Shown in pieces: positions 34,070 through 43,448 of a stretch of DNA of 64,000 nucleotides. The translations under genes were made by a program, and so were the position numbers. The DNA is from Methanosarcina acetivorans C2A. Lineage in GTDB: Archaea; Halobacteriota; Methanosarcinia; Methanosarcinales; Methanosarcinaceae. The stretch's first letter is position 1. Each line of letters opens with the position of its first letter. The notes beneath the pieces are model-generated. The model was not told the DNA's origin. It did no database searches and was given only the letters and a program-made list of their open reading frames with translations. The stretch covers positions 2,418,001-2,482,000 of the forward strand of contig NC_003552.1 of NCBI RefSeq assembly GCF_000007345.1. Reading direction: 5' to 3'.

Positions 34070-35014
34070 GTCGGGAGGATTACTCCTCCTTTCTCCCCCA
34101 GGAACCGTACGTGAAAGTTTCCCTTCATACGGCTCGAGTGTTTTCAAACCCTTTCTGTATCAGGCATCAGTTATTTGCATAACTGATTTTGTGATCCCGG
34201 ATAACAGCCCATTAACATTACTGTCTGTACGCCTCTCACCTACTGGTGTCTTTGAGTATCTTACATTCGTGAGTTTGTTTCCGTTCACACAAGAAAACAC
34301 TATCAGTAAGTCAGCATCTTTTCAGATTAGGGCAAAGTTTGAACCCCTATTCAATCCATTACAGATTGACATTCATGCGTCTTCGGTTGAGTGAGGAATC
34401 GTGATAAATTGCCTCCATTCTCACAACAATTGTCAATAATTTTAATGTGTTGTGGACTGGAACTGGATATCGATTTCATGTAATAAAGCCAAAATTTAAG
34501 GCAGCCTTTTGGTGCAAAATCGATAGCTTTCAGGCAAGAAAACTCCTTAACCGATGACCAATGGATTGACATTCGTTTTTTACTGAATCCTTTACCCTCT
34601 TTGTCATTCTTGCTCCTTACGAAGTTCCTACCCTCTTAAAGGGGACAAATAGAGCTTACCAAGTTTTATGTCATGAATAATTATGGGTTCTTTAGGGACC
34701 ATCTATAAGCCGGAAACCGTTTGTCCATTTGATTTAACATCACGCCAGCTGTTAAAGCCTGATTTCGTACCATTTTGGTTCAAGCGTATCAATCCAATTT
34801 CGCTTGTTGTACTTCACGACTTTTACAATGGTTAACTTTACGTTTCCCATGGAGCCCTTACCCTAGCAAGTTATCTGAACTGGATTTTCAGAGGTTCTCA
34901 CATTGTCCCAGAAGCTTTGCACCCCATCATTACTAATGACGCACATTCTGGTAGGGTTACCCCAAATGGAAAGGGCAGCATCTTAGCAATTCATGACATA
35001 ACATCTTGTCGCAC
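34070..35014 (-). mobile_element. Group II intron, ORF-less or with a decayed maturase
   Basis: On the minus strand, domain V is at 34135-34102: exactly 34 bases, from GAGCCGTATGAAGGG to CACGTACGGTTC, the canonical catalytic hairpin with the GAAA-type loop region. It is followed by CTGGGGGAGAAAGG and a domain VI hairpin GGAGGAGTAATCCTCC (34087-34072) with an unpaired A for branching; the 3' end is likely the AC at 34071-34070. The 5' end matches GUGYG, GTGCGACAAGATG from 35014. Total about 945 bases, too short for a 1.5-kb maturase. A frame at about 34614-34540 (MTKRVKDSVKNECQSIGHRL) and an overlapping one (SIHWSSVKEFSCLKA) may be frameshifted remains of the maturase amino end. It lies 28 bases after the end of the IorA-like gene, antisense to it. 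Confidence 0.8.
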
Positions 35015-35076
35015 GCCATGAAAGTACTTTTAATTACTTTCATTATTTGTGCCCGTAATTCAAAATTGACGTGAGT

Positions 35077-35118
35077 TTTTTAATCTCTTCGTTTTAATCT
35101 CTTCGTTTTAATCTCTTC
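35077..35118. repeat. 14-bp tandem repeat
   Basis: Three units of TTTTTAATCTCTTC/GTTTTAATCTCTTC between the intron and the composite element. Confidence 0.9.
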
Positions 35119-35129
35119 TTCCATTTTTA

Positions 35130-35400
35130 GGAAAGGCCGCTCTCCTGCGTCGAGCGGGACAGGAACAACCCAGTACAGCGAGTAAGGTCGTATTGGACAG
35201 AAATTATAATTCAGCCATCTTGAACGAAGCTAACTGTTATAACCTATAAATCGTCTGCTTGAGCTCAGATCACTTCTTAACCCATAAATCGTCTGCTTGA
35301 GCGAATCTCCCGATTTTTATCTGCAAATTAGTCTGCTTGAGCGGAGCGAAACAGACCGCGTACTCCCGAGGCGCAACTCGGGCGGCAAAACTCTACATCG
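35130..35400 (-). repeat. Composite dispersed element, copy 3 (truncated at the intron)
   Basis: CCGCTC (35137-35142)/GAGCGG (35152-35157) with loop TCCTGCGTC is the same hairpin as at 10875, in reverse. Further right are GTCTG (35331-35335)/CAGAC (35352-35356) around CTTGAGCGGAGCGAAA, and CCCGA (35365-35369)/TCGGG (35378-35382). Two partial TCGTCTGCTTGAG copies lie at 35251 and 35290. The CAAGCCGGCGG box expected about 160 bases left of 35137 is absent; the group II intron begins there. Confidence 0.7.
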
Positions 35401-36308
35401 GAATCTCGCCGCACCCGGCTACCCAACAGAAATGACTTCAGTAGTTCAAAGACTCATGCAGCCGATGAGCCTTGTGCTGCTGTTTTCTCAGTGAAACTCC
35501 GCAAGCTCTGTGTCTATAACAATCATATAGCCTTTTTATGCCTGTACCCGGGAATCTACAAATAACTGGTTATATTGATTTGTCTCAGAATATGAGATTT
35601 TTAATGAACCTTTTAGATATTTAATACGTTATTTGCACTTATAGTGAGAATAAAAAGTTTAAAAATAATTATTTTTTGATATAAATCCTCTTAAGCTCTT
35701 TTTACCTGGAAACAAAAATATGTCTCAGGGGAGAAAATTCCTTCACCAATGACCAAATAAGAATACCTGGAAGAATCGATAGTGAGGACGAATTATTATA
35801 TCTGATCTGAAAAAACAAACACCACCTCTATGTTCTATAAAATATGAAGAAACTTGTTTGTGCCTGAGATATTCAATAATTCACTCTCAAAATTTAAATT
35901 TTAAGGGGTCTTGCGGGCATTAAATAGAATATTTAAGGATATAAATCGACTTAAAAACTTGAAAACTTTTATTTTATTAATTAAATCCTTCAAAACTCTT
36001 ATTTTATTAATTAAACCTTTTTAGGCTGGGATTTATTATAAGTATATTTATATTTAATCTGCTCAATTTTAGAATTGTCAAGCCGCAGACAGGCGGTAAG
36101 ACAAAAAGTTAGTTTCAAACCGGCAGTAGCCGGAAAACGATTTGATACACAGATACACAAAAACCGAAAAACAATTTGATACACAAAACCGATGGTTTCA
36201 GAAAGTCTGGGTTTCAGAAAGTCTGGAAGTCTGGAGGAATTATCGGTATTTATTAGGTGTAGAAATATATTGTTTAAATAAATACTGGGAGTGGGTAAAG
36301 TCTTGAAA
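35401..36308. other. AT-rich region upstream of the secreted-protein pair
   Basis: Long AT-rich DNA with duplicated pieces (AACTTTTATTTTATTAATTAAA near 35963 and a similar piece near 35994; CAAACCGATGG and TTTGATACACA near 36140-36190; CAGAAAGTCTGG repeated near 36208-36230). TATA-like AAGTATATTTATATTTAAT is near 36040-36058. No gene was found. Confidence 0.5.
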
Positions 36309-36617
36309 ATGAAAAAGATAATTGGTATTTTTTTAGCAGTTTGTTTTGTATTGTCAGTAACTGCTGCAGCAGCAAGCGCAGGAGGATCTGGTTACAAAGG
36401 ATATGACAAGAAAGGGGATAATTACAAGAAATATGATTATAAAGACGGAAAGAAGCATAAAGAATATAAGAAAAGCTGGGTGAAAGGTCACTCTGAGAAG
36501 AGAAAAGTAGGGTACTACCAGAAGAAGTGGACTGGATATAAGTACATACAAGTTATATACTACAAGATAATCATGGTGTGGATACCTGGCTTCTGGTCCT
36601 GGGGCTGGTTCTGGTAA
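36309..36617 (+). CDS. Small secreted Lys/Tyr-rich protein with W-x-P-G-x-W ending
   Basis: 102 residues. A signal peptide MKKIIGIFLAVCFVLSVTAA is followed by AASA, the likely cleavage site. The mature part is rich in Lys, Tyr and Gly (GYKGYDKKGDNYKKYDYKDG) and ends in IIMVWIPGFWSWGWFW. The start could also be the TTG two codons upstream or the GTG at 36291; GGGAG precedes all of them at unequal distances. The next gene at 36837 has a nearly identical signal peptide and upstream sequence. The W-(V/I)-P-G-x-(W/Y) motif is that of WxxGxW-repeat surface proteins; binding partner unknown. Confidence 0.75.
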   Translation: MKKIIGIFLAVCFVLSVTAAAASAGGSGYKGYDKKGDNYKKYDYKDGKKHKEYKKSWVKGHSEKRKVGYYQKKWTGYKYIQVIYYKIIMVWIPGFWSWGWFW

Positions 36618-36836
36618 CTACAACAAGTTAGCTAACTAAAATACCGAACCACAAGCTTGAGTACAATCCATGACGGTAACACCTGATGAGATAGGAATTT
36701 ACCAGTTAAGGTTTACCAGTTAAACTACTGCGTAAGTCCTAACTCATTCTGACTTTTTCCAAAGTTCTGACTTTTTTTAAAGATAACTTTTACAATCGTT
36801 TTGGGAATAGTTTTGGGAGTGGATCAAAGCTTGAAA

Positions 36837-37184
36837 ATGAAAAAGATAATTGGTATCTTTCTAGCAGTTTGCTTTGTACTATCAGTAACCGCTGCAGCAG
36901 CAAGCGCGGGGGGAGCTGATCAAAATAAGTACAGGGATAAGAAAATCATCAACGATGGTAGCGCCAAATCTCTGAAAAATGATAAAGGTAAGAACATACA
37001 CAGCTGGAAACAGAAATTTTGGATATGGGTATGGGTTCCCGGCCACTATGAGTTTAAAGTAATAAAGACGGATAGTTACGACAAGCATCACCACGGAACA
37101 GCAACCAAAAAGGTAATCAGAATATGGGTTCCCGGTCACTGGGAATTGAAACTCTTAAAATTTAACCATGGAATCTTTAGCTAA
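36837..37184 (+). CDS. Small secreted protein with three W-V-P-G-H motifs (tandem paralog)
   Basis: 115 residues. The signal peptide is the same as in the previous gene (MKKIIGIFLAVCFVLSVTAA), almost base for base, but the mature part differs: a hydrophilic segment, then FWIWVWVPGHYEFKVIKTD and, after a His-rich loop (DKHHHGTATKK), VIRIWVPGHWELKLLKF. Upstream TTTTGGGAGTGGATCAAAGC matches that of its neighbour. The repeated aromatic motif suggests a wall- or polymer-binding surface protein (inference). Confidence 0.75.
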   Translation: MKKIIGIFLAVCFVLSVTAAAASAGGADQNKYRDKKIINDGSAKSLKNDKGKNIHSWKQKFWIWVWVPGHYEFKVIKTDSYDKHHHGTATKKVIRIWVPGHWELKLLKFNHGIFS

Positions 37185-38009
37185 CTTGGGAATCTTCAAC
37201 GGAAGATAGCGACATAAGCCCTTACACAAAATCGTTTACGTGGCGAGTAACAACTATTCACAAAATATAGAGCCCAATGGGATAGGAATTACACATATAA
37301 GGTTCAAACTGAGGCACTAGCAGGTCTGTAATAGTGATTGTGATTTGAATATTCCTTTTAAAGTCTCATGCTGCTGGTTTTCCAGTCAATCTACTGTGTA
37401 AGTCCTAACCCGTTCTGCCTTTTTCTCTAACCAATGATGCCTCATTTCTCCAGATGATTCCTGTCTTTTCAGGTCAAGAGTTTTTAGTAAAAACTTCAGA
37501 ATTCTTCTCTCATATCACTTCTGTTAATGTCATCTGGTAATCCCGTCTGGTAATCTCGTCTGGTAATCTCGTCTGGTAATCTCGTCTGGTAATGTCGTTC
37601 CAGCATCGATATAGTTACTGAATGTATGCCTGAATGTATGCCTTTAAAATAGATCGAGCCATAAGTTTCAGTCCAAATACCGTCCTGTGTTCAGGTATCT
37701 TCGGCAGAGCACAAGATGGGGAAATATCCCAGGTAAAATGCTCGGACCTTGCCAGGCTCCTGTAAACGCCTTCTGCAACCCAGAAATCGTCCGGCTACAG
37801 GTTTTAACGAGATAAACAAAGAAGCACCTGATTCTAAGAAAAAACGGCTTTATTTCAGTCGAATACTTTATTGCTTACAGCGGGATACACCAGCCAACTT
37901 TAAATGTCATAACTTAGAAGCACATTTAGAATAGCATAACCTAAATTTAGAGATGCTAAAAATAAGTGAAAAGGTCAAAGATAAGTGAAAATGTTAAGTC
38001 GCCGGACTT
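37185..38009. other. Intergenic region with a 13-bp array
   Basis: Downstream of the secreted pair, two blocks recall sequence after the first gene (GATAGGAATT...AAGGTT near 37280; CTACTGTGTAAGTCCTAACCCGTTCTG near 37390), showing that the duplication included the 3' flank. A 13-bp array lies at 37533-37597. No gene was found. Confidence 0.55.
37533..37597. repeat. 13-bp tandem array, 5 units
   Basis: TCTGGTAATCTCG in exact register from 37533; the first and last units have one or two changes. Confidence 0.93.
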
Positions 38010-38945
38010 TCAGTGTTCTTCGTCTACTAAAACCAAAATATTCTCACGTCCGTTCCTGAGCTTCCGAATCAGGCCCCTTTTTTCCAGTTCGGAGAGCATG
38101 AGACTGACTTTTACTTCGGAATAATCCAGCTTGCTGCGCAAGTCTTTCTGGGTAATCCTACCCTTATGGCCTCGAATTATGTCCAGGACTTCACAAAGCT
38201 CTGGAGAGAGAGGAATTCTGTTTAGAGCAGCAGTTTCAATATCCGGATTACCTGCAGGTTCTATTATTGGCTCTGTTAAGGAGACTGCTCCTCCGGAACT
38301 TTCGGATCTCACCCCCAAACCGGTGCTTCTACCGGGGACTTTTACCAGAATCCCGGGTATATCGAACTTTCTTTCCTGAAATTTATTTTTATTCGTGTTT
38401 TTGTGTTTGCTGGAAAATTTATAGCCTCCACCAAGCAGCAGAATAAGCACAAAGACTATTGACAGGTAACTTATTGGCAGGTAATCTGTAGTTGAAGGAC
38501 CAATCCCGATAGTTTCGGGGGGGTCTATGCTGTAGGAGTCCTGAATTGGTTCTGTTACCGGATATTCGGAGACAGGATAAAGCAAGAGATCAAACACGTA
38601 ATTTCCTTCCCCTTCAATCTTGAAAGTGGTTTCTTTCGAATAGATGAGAGTATTATTACGGTAATACCTGGCTGTGATAGCATAGTCTCCGGGAGCCAGT
38701 TCAAAAGAATAAATGCCGTCTTTTGCTACCATTGATTGAGAGGGAGTGGAATTTATACTAATCACTGTATCGTTCAGGAGCTCAAGAGTGTCCTTGGCAT
38801 AGGTTGCCCCATGGACTGTTGCAGTGACGTTGTTGTCTTCTAAGAAAGGCACCCCTAAAGCAAGTGAAGCAGATGCAAGTAAAGTGAGTAAAGCAGCAAT
38901 GCAAATAATGTAGAACCTCAGATTCATTTCCATCAACAAATCCAT
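38010..38945 (-). CDS. Membrane-bound winged-helix regulator with an extracellular domain
   Basis: 311 residues. A signal or anchor helix (FYIICIAALLTLLASASLALG) precedes an extracellular beta domain of the carboxypeptidase-regulatory type (VHGATYAKDTLELLNDTVISI, GIYSFELAPGDYAITARYYRNNTL). A membrane span follows (LSIVFVLILLLGGGYKF), then a 60-residue linker and a winged helix: LCEVLDIIRGHKGRITQKDLRSKLDYSEVKVSLMLSELEKRGLIRK. This is the archaeal pattern of one-component membrane regulators (COG2512-like): a surface domain linked to a DNA-binding domain across the membrane. Starts at 38945, 38933 or 38927 are all possible. Neighbours include surface proteins, possible targets (inference). Confidence 0.85.
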   Translation of the reverse strand: MDLLMEMNLRFYIICIAALLTLLASASLALGVPFLEDNNVTATVHGATYAKDTLELLNDTVISINSTPSQSMVAKDGIYSFELAPGDYAITARYYRNNTLIYSKETTFKIEGEGNYVFDLLLYPVSEYPVTEPIQDSYSIDPPETIGIGPSTTDYLPISYLSIVFVLILLLGGGYKFSSKHKNTNKNKFQERKFDIPGILVKVPGRSTGLGVRSESSGGAVSLTEPIIEPAGNPDIETAALNRIPLSPELCEVLDIIRGHKGRITQKDLRSKLDYSEVKVSLMLSELEKRGLIRKLRNGRENILVLVDEEH

Positions 38946-39741
38946 AATTGTAAATTGAGGCGTGGGATCAGTTTCAAAATTACAAGCAAAAATTTCTCTA
39001 CATTTTTCCGAATATAGGAGATGTTTTTCTCGAATACAGGAGATATTTATTTTTCAGGTTTGATCACCGAATCGCACCCCGGATCCAATCTGGATTCTAT
39101 TGTCCCCCATGATCCAATTTGGACTCTGTTATCCCCCATGATCCAATTTGGACTCTGTTATCCCCCATGACCAATATGGATTTTGCTATTTGCGAGCAGG
39201 TTTCAAAATTACCTTATAAATTCAAATAATATAAAATTTTGAAGCTGGCTCATTGCGACCTTTTTGATGCCCATTGATTTATTTCTTATATATTATAGCT
39301 TCTCCCAATCCCCATTTGATGTGTAGTGCTTTCCCCATTTGACATGTAGTACTAATTACTGAATCTACCAAAATCCATTTCTGTATTCAATATTAGTTAT
39401 TCTATGGTCTGCTTTCGAATCACAATCAAGAGCGATTATTCAAACTATGCGATTCGGCCAATTTGATACCAATCTATAAATCGACGCTATGAGTTGATAT
39501 TATAAGTTGACTTCATTAATCCGCGAAACAATTTACATTTTACTTTACGAAATAAAATCTAATTGATCAGGGCAACTGCTCACAATTAAGTTAGGACATA
39601 TGGTAGATAAATATATCATTTATTATTAATTTATATTTAAATAAGTGATGGTTATAGTATTGCAACAACACACACATGTGATGTTAAAAAATTCAATTTA
39701 TTGGCATAATTATACATAGAAACTTGCAAAACCTTGATTAT
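38946..39741. other. Intergenic region left of the insertion sequence
   Basis: It contains the 29-bp array (39082-39190), a duplicated CCCCATTTGA-TGTAGT (39310-39350) and a long AT-rich stretch with TATA-like AATTTATATTTAAATAAG near 39630. No gene was found. Confidence 0.5.
39082..39190. repeat. 29-bp tandem array, about 3.8 units
   Basis: Units beginning GATCCAATTTGGACTCTGTT and ending ATCCCCCAT start at 39082, 39111, 39140 and 39169; units two and three are identical, the outer ones diverged. They are contiguous with no spacers, so this is not a CRISPR. Confidence 0.93.
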
Positions 39742-41448
39742 CAGGCTGTCTCAAAACCATTCCTTATTCTACAATTGGGTAATATCCCATCTCAATTTTT
39801 ATTTCATTTCGACAAGAATAGATTAATTTTCACTGATCACCATAACTTATGCGCCATTCCTGCTACACTTCCCCATCTATTCCCACATTCATTTCCTCTT
39901 CTAGTAATCATATTCAGAATTTCTTTCAGGTTTTTACCTTCCCTCTTCATGAAATCCGCTATTTTCCTTATGTTGTGTACGGTACACATCATAACAAATT
40001 CAATTTTTGTCTTTCCTTTCCCTCTCAACAGAAATTCCCTGAATCCTCTATCCTGTTTCATCTGACCAAACACAGGTTCTACGGTAGACATTCTTTTCTG
40101 ATACTTTTCCGTACCCTTTTCTGTATTCAGTTTAGCCCTCATATCCTCCATTAAATGTTCTCGAGGATCTCTTGTTATTGTCCTTTTTCCACTCATAGTA
40201 CATGCATTTTTCAACACACACTTAGAACAATAGCTACATACATAATATCTTAAATCAGGTTCACCTTTCCTCTTTTGTATTCTTATAAAGGGAATTTCAA
40301 ATGCAGCAGGACAATAATAGCAGTCCTTTTCTTCATCGTATTTAAAAAGAGCTTTCCTGAACTTCCTGGTTTTTCCTTCTTTTTCAGCTTTATAGAAGTT
40401 GTCGGGAATATAAGCATCAATTTCTTCATTGAGTAAAAATTCTACATTATCGTATGAGAAATAACCTGCATCTGCAAGCACTATTGTTGGTTTATCCCCC
40501 AGTGTATTTTTTACATTCTGTATCATTGGTTCCATCTGATGCAAGTCGTTTTCTTCGTTGACCACGTCTGCTGCAACGATTATTTGTTCCTTTTCATCAA
40601 CAGCAACCTGACAATTATAGGAAGGTTTCTTGCTTCCATCTTTATGCTTCATAATTCGAGCATCGTTGTCTGTAATGTTTACTTTTTTCAGCTTTTCTTC
40701 ATCGAGCTTTTTCTTAGCAGCCTTAATTTTCTCTAATCTTTTCTTCTTGTCAACCAGTTCTTCTGGAATCTGGTAAGGTGTCGAGTCACCGTAAATTTCA
40801 TCTTCATGTTTATCGGTTTCAATGCTCTCTTTGAGTATCTTGTCAATTTCTTTTTCGAGAGCATCCGAGCTCTTGCTTTGTCTTGGAGAAGCGTTTGCCT
40901 TAACCTTTGTTCCGTCAATTGAGATACTGGAACCAATCAGATCCATTTCTTTGCAAAACGTGACAACCTGAGAAAAGATTTCTTTAATGGGGCCAAGATG
41001 AGTTGAACGGAAGCGACATATTGTGTGGAAATCAGGTTTTTGCATGGCTGCAAGGTACATAAAAGCAGTATCAGTTTGGGTCATTTGCTCTATCTTACGT
41101 GAGCTTCTGATGTTTATCAGGTATCCATAAAGTAAGATTTTTAAAAGAAGTCGTGGATGATAGGCAGGGCAGCCTTCCTCAGAATAAGTGGATTCAATAG
41201 CACTAATATCGATGACGTCTATGATGTCGTTTAGCACTCTGGCAATATGGTTTTCAGGAACAAACTCTTCCAGGTTAAATGGAAGTAAAAATTGCTGCTT
41301 TTGATCATACCTTTTGAACATGGTGAGACACTGGGGGTAATTTTCTCAAACAATATATTTTTAATATAAAGATATATATTTAAAAAGATAAATGTTCCTA
41401 ATAATTCTTACCCAAATGTACAATCAAGCATAGTTTTGAGACAGCCTG
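39742..41448 (-). mobile_element. Complete IS1182-family insertion sequence
   Basis: A 1707-bp element bounded by perfect 16-bp inverted repeats: CAGGCTGTCTCAAAAC at 39742-39757 and GTTTTGAGACAGCCTG at 41433-41448. It is flanked by a 4-bp duplication TTAT (39738-39741 and 41449-41452). It carries one full-length transposase on the minus strand. Intact ends, duplication and frame point to a recent, probably active copy. Confidence 0.92.
39837..41321 (-). CDS. IS1182-family transposase
   Basis: 494 residues, a DDE transposase with the IS4/IS5-like fold. The amino domain MFKRYDQKQQFLLPFNLEEFVPENH, with AYHPRLLLKILLYGYL and SSRKIEQMTQTD, is typical. The catalytic aspartates are expected in SISIDGTKVKANAS and VLADAGYFSYDN, the glutamate in RMSTVEPVFGQMKQDRGFREF. 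A Cys cluster (YVCSYCSKCVLKNAC) lies between, as in the family. The ATG is 112 bases from the right end. Confidence 0.95.
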   Translation of the reverse strand: MFKRYDQKQQFLLPFNLEEFVPENHIARVLNDIIDVIDISAIESTYSEEGCPAYHPRLLLKILLYGYLINIRSSRKIEQMTQTDTAFMYLAAMQKPDFHTICRFRSTHLGPIKEIFSQVVTFCKEMDLIGSSISIDGTKVKANASPRQSKSSDALEKEIDKILKESIETDKHEDEIYGDSTPYQIPEELVDKKKRLEKIKAAKKKLDEEKLKKVNITDNDARIMKHKDGSKKPSYNCQVAVDEKEQIIVAADVVNEENDLHQMEPMIQNVKNTLGDKPTIVLADAGYFSYDNVEFLLNEEIDAYIPDNFYKAEKEGKTRKFRKALFKYDEEKDCYYCPAAFEIPFIRIQKRKGEPDLRYYVCSYCSKCVLKNACTMSGKRTITRDPREHLMEDMRAKLNTEKGTEKYQKRMSTVEPVFGQMKQDRGFREFLLRGKGKTKIEFVMMCTVHNIRKIADFMKREGKNLKEILNMITRRGNECGNRWGSVAGMAHKLW

Positions 41449-42031
41449 TTATGAAAAAAATAGAAAAAAGAAATCTAATCCTGGGAGAAGATATTTAATC
41501 TTCGGAAACAGGCTATTTGACTTCCAAGCATAAGATTATGGCAACACCTAATTCATGAAATTTTTCTCCTCGAAAAATGAGTTTACATGTTCCTGACCTC
41601 TACAGGTCATATTCGTGTATGGATACTTCATTTATTTTCGAAGTAAGAAAAAAGCTACTAAAAAGGATTAAAAAGCCGAGAACCATACCCGTCATAAGAC
41701 CCGGGAAAGGATTCTCAAACAGGAACTCTAAAATAGAAACTTTTGCAGAAAAACACCGTACCGGGCATCATCTCAGGGATTGAAATCTTTTAATTTTAAC
41801 CTTAACTCGGACGAATTAGGGAATAAGGATTGAAAATGAAGCTCATATTCCAAATCAAGAGGCATTCTGCAATCCTCCCTCTCCAATAGGATGTGTTCCC
41901 TATTAGGGAATGTGAAAAACAAACGAAAGTTTTCACGTTAGAGGCAGATGATGCTGATAATTTATGAATAAGACATACTTATCCCCTAAAAATGGCGGAG
42001 TTAAGGTTTTAAATTTCAAGGGGCTTATTCC
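41449..42031. other. Intergenic region right of the insertion sequence
   Basis: It holds a perfect 15-base palindrome TTCCCTATTAGGGAA (41896-41910), possibly an operator. A plus-strand frame at 41577-41783 (68 residues, basic, MSLHVPDLYRSYSCMDTSF) has no ribosome site and no recognised family; I do not call it. Confidence 0.4.
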
Positions 42032-42376
42032 TCATTTCAAGCATTCGTATCTACTTTTAGTGTAGCCATCGAAATATCCATCTTTGTAGCCTTTGTTGTA
42101 GCTTTCTGTGTAATCTTTGGTCCAGCTGGATTTGTTGAAAGGAGTAGGTATTTTATTGAGAACTTCTGTGCTGCCGTATTGCCCACAGTCGTTCTGACCC
42201 TGTATTTTACCTTCTTCGTAGCCTTTGCTGTAGCCAGCTTTGTAGCCAGCTTTACTCTTGCCATACTTAATATTTTCATCTGCGCTCACCAACGTAGCTG
42301 TCACTGACAATACAAAGCAAAGTAACAGCAAAATAGCAAGAGTCTTTTTTGATCTGTCAAATTTTTTAGTTCTCAT
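42032..42376 (-). CDS. Small secreted Gly-Tyr-repeat protein
   Basis: 114 residues. The amino end RSKKTLAILLLLCFVLSVTA is a signal peptide ending near VSADE, and its CFVLSVTA block is shared with the secreted pair at 36309 and 36837. The mature part has repeated G-Y-x-x-G-Y units (KAGYKAGYSKGYEEGK and YNKGYKDGYFDGYTK), which in other proteins form helical hairpins, plus two Cys. GGGAG lies eight bases before the ATG. Function unknown; presumably cell-surface. Confidence 0.75.
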   Translation of the reverse strand: MRTKKFDRSKKTLAILLLLCFVLSVTATLVSADENIKYGKSKAGYKAGYSKGYEEGKIQGQNDCGQYGSTEVLNKIPTPFNKSSWTKDYTESYNKGYKDGYFDGYTKSRYECLK

Positions 42377-43448
42377 AAATTATGCTCCCAATCGTGTTCA
42401 GTTGTATGAAAATAATTTACACACTGATGAACAGACCCTGTTCTGAAATCCGGTGATTTCTACAATCCAGTGATTGGATTTACAGGCAAGAATTTGACCT
42501 TTGAAACTTAATCCCCAAATCACTTGCTCCCCAAGTTGTCGCTCCTGAGGCTTCAATATTCATCAGGAGATTAAATCCGTAAATTGTTGACTCGATTAGC
42601 TCAGTGCTCCAACAATATTGACTGAAACGAAGTTTGACCACATTGATGCTTTCTATGAGGACCATTTACACTTTCTCCTTGGCCCTGGTAAAATTCATTC
42701 CAATTGTCTTGTCAGCTGTCTGTCGGTTGTTAGCGTTAATATTAACCGGTTTAAATATAAATATACTTACTGAGGAGAAGCAAATAAAATTTGATTTAAA
42801 AAATAAGCATTTCTAAACTTTTAATTCAAAATAAAATCATAAATAATGGATTAAATATTTATCAAGCCTTTTAAAAATTATATTATCCCTAATTGTTCCC
42901 AATAAGAGCTTTTTTCAGTTTGGAATTTTGGACTCAATCAACGGTTCATACATGTTCCAGATATGAGTATTTGGTTCCCGGAAGAAAATCAGCAGGATTT
43001 GAGGTTACTGAGAAGTGGATAACATTAGACTTTTAACCGTAAAAAACCTGAAGCCAAAATAGAACGTCTGATACACCTATTTTTGTACTTTCAATACATA
43101 GATCCTTATTAACTTATTAAATACATAGATCCTTATTAACTTATTATTAAGTACATCAACAACTTCAATTGAGAATATTATCAAATCTTCAGGCTGTTTA
43201 CATATATGTATTTTCACGATTCAACAACCGAAAATAGATTAAACTAAAAATTAAATCGATTGGATGTAAATATTTAAAAAATATCCTCTCCGGTGGAAAA
43301 ATTCCCGGATTTCATCTTTAAAGTTCAGTATCCGGATTTATGCATATCTGAATGTAACTTTCATATATATCTGAATGTAACTTCTATAATAGAATACTGA
43401 TAAGGTCATTCCAAAGATTCAGGTTCAGGGACGAAAGGATGCGACAAC
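42377..43448. other. Gene-free region upstream of the CheB-CheR fusion
   Basis: Over 1 kb of AT-rich DNA. It has a 27-bp duplication (ATACATAGATCCTTATTAAC at 43094 and 43121) and a duplicated TCTGAATGTAACTT (43350 and 43371). The minus-strand frame 42480-42665 (61 residues) has no ribosome site or family features. AAATATAAATATACTTAC near 42754-42771 is TATA-like. A tRNA-like GATTAGCTCAGTG at 42595 has no acceptor stem. Confidence 0.5.

Noticed and set aside
41577-41783. Basic 68-residue frame right of the insertion sequence
   Set aside because: No ribosome site, promoter or family resemblance; could not be supported.
42590-42614. tRNA-like GATTAGCTCAGTG
   Set aside because: Only the D-arm box is present; no TPsiC arm or matching acceptor stem nearby.
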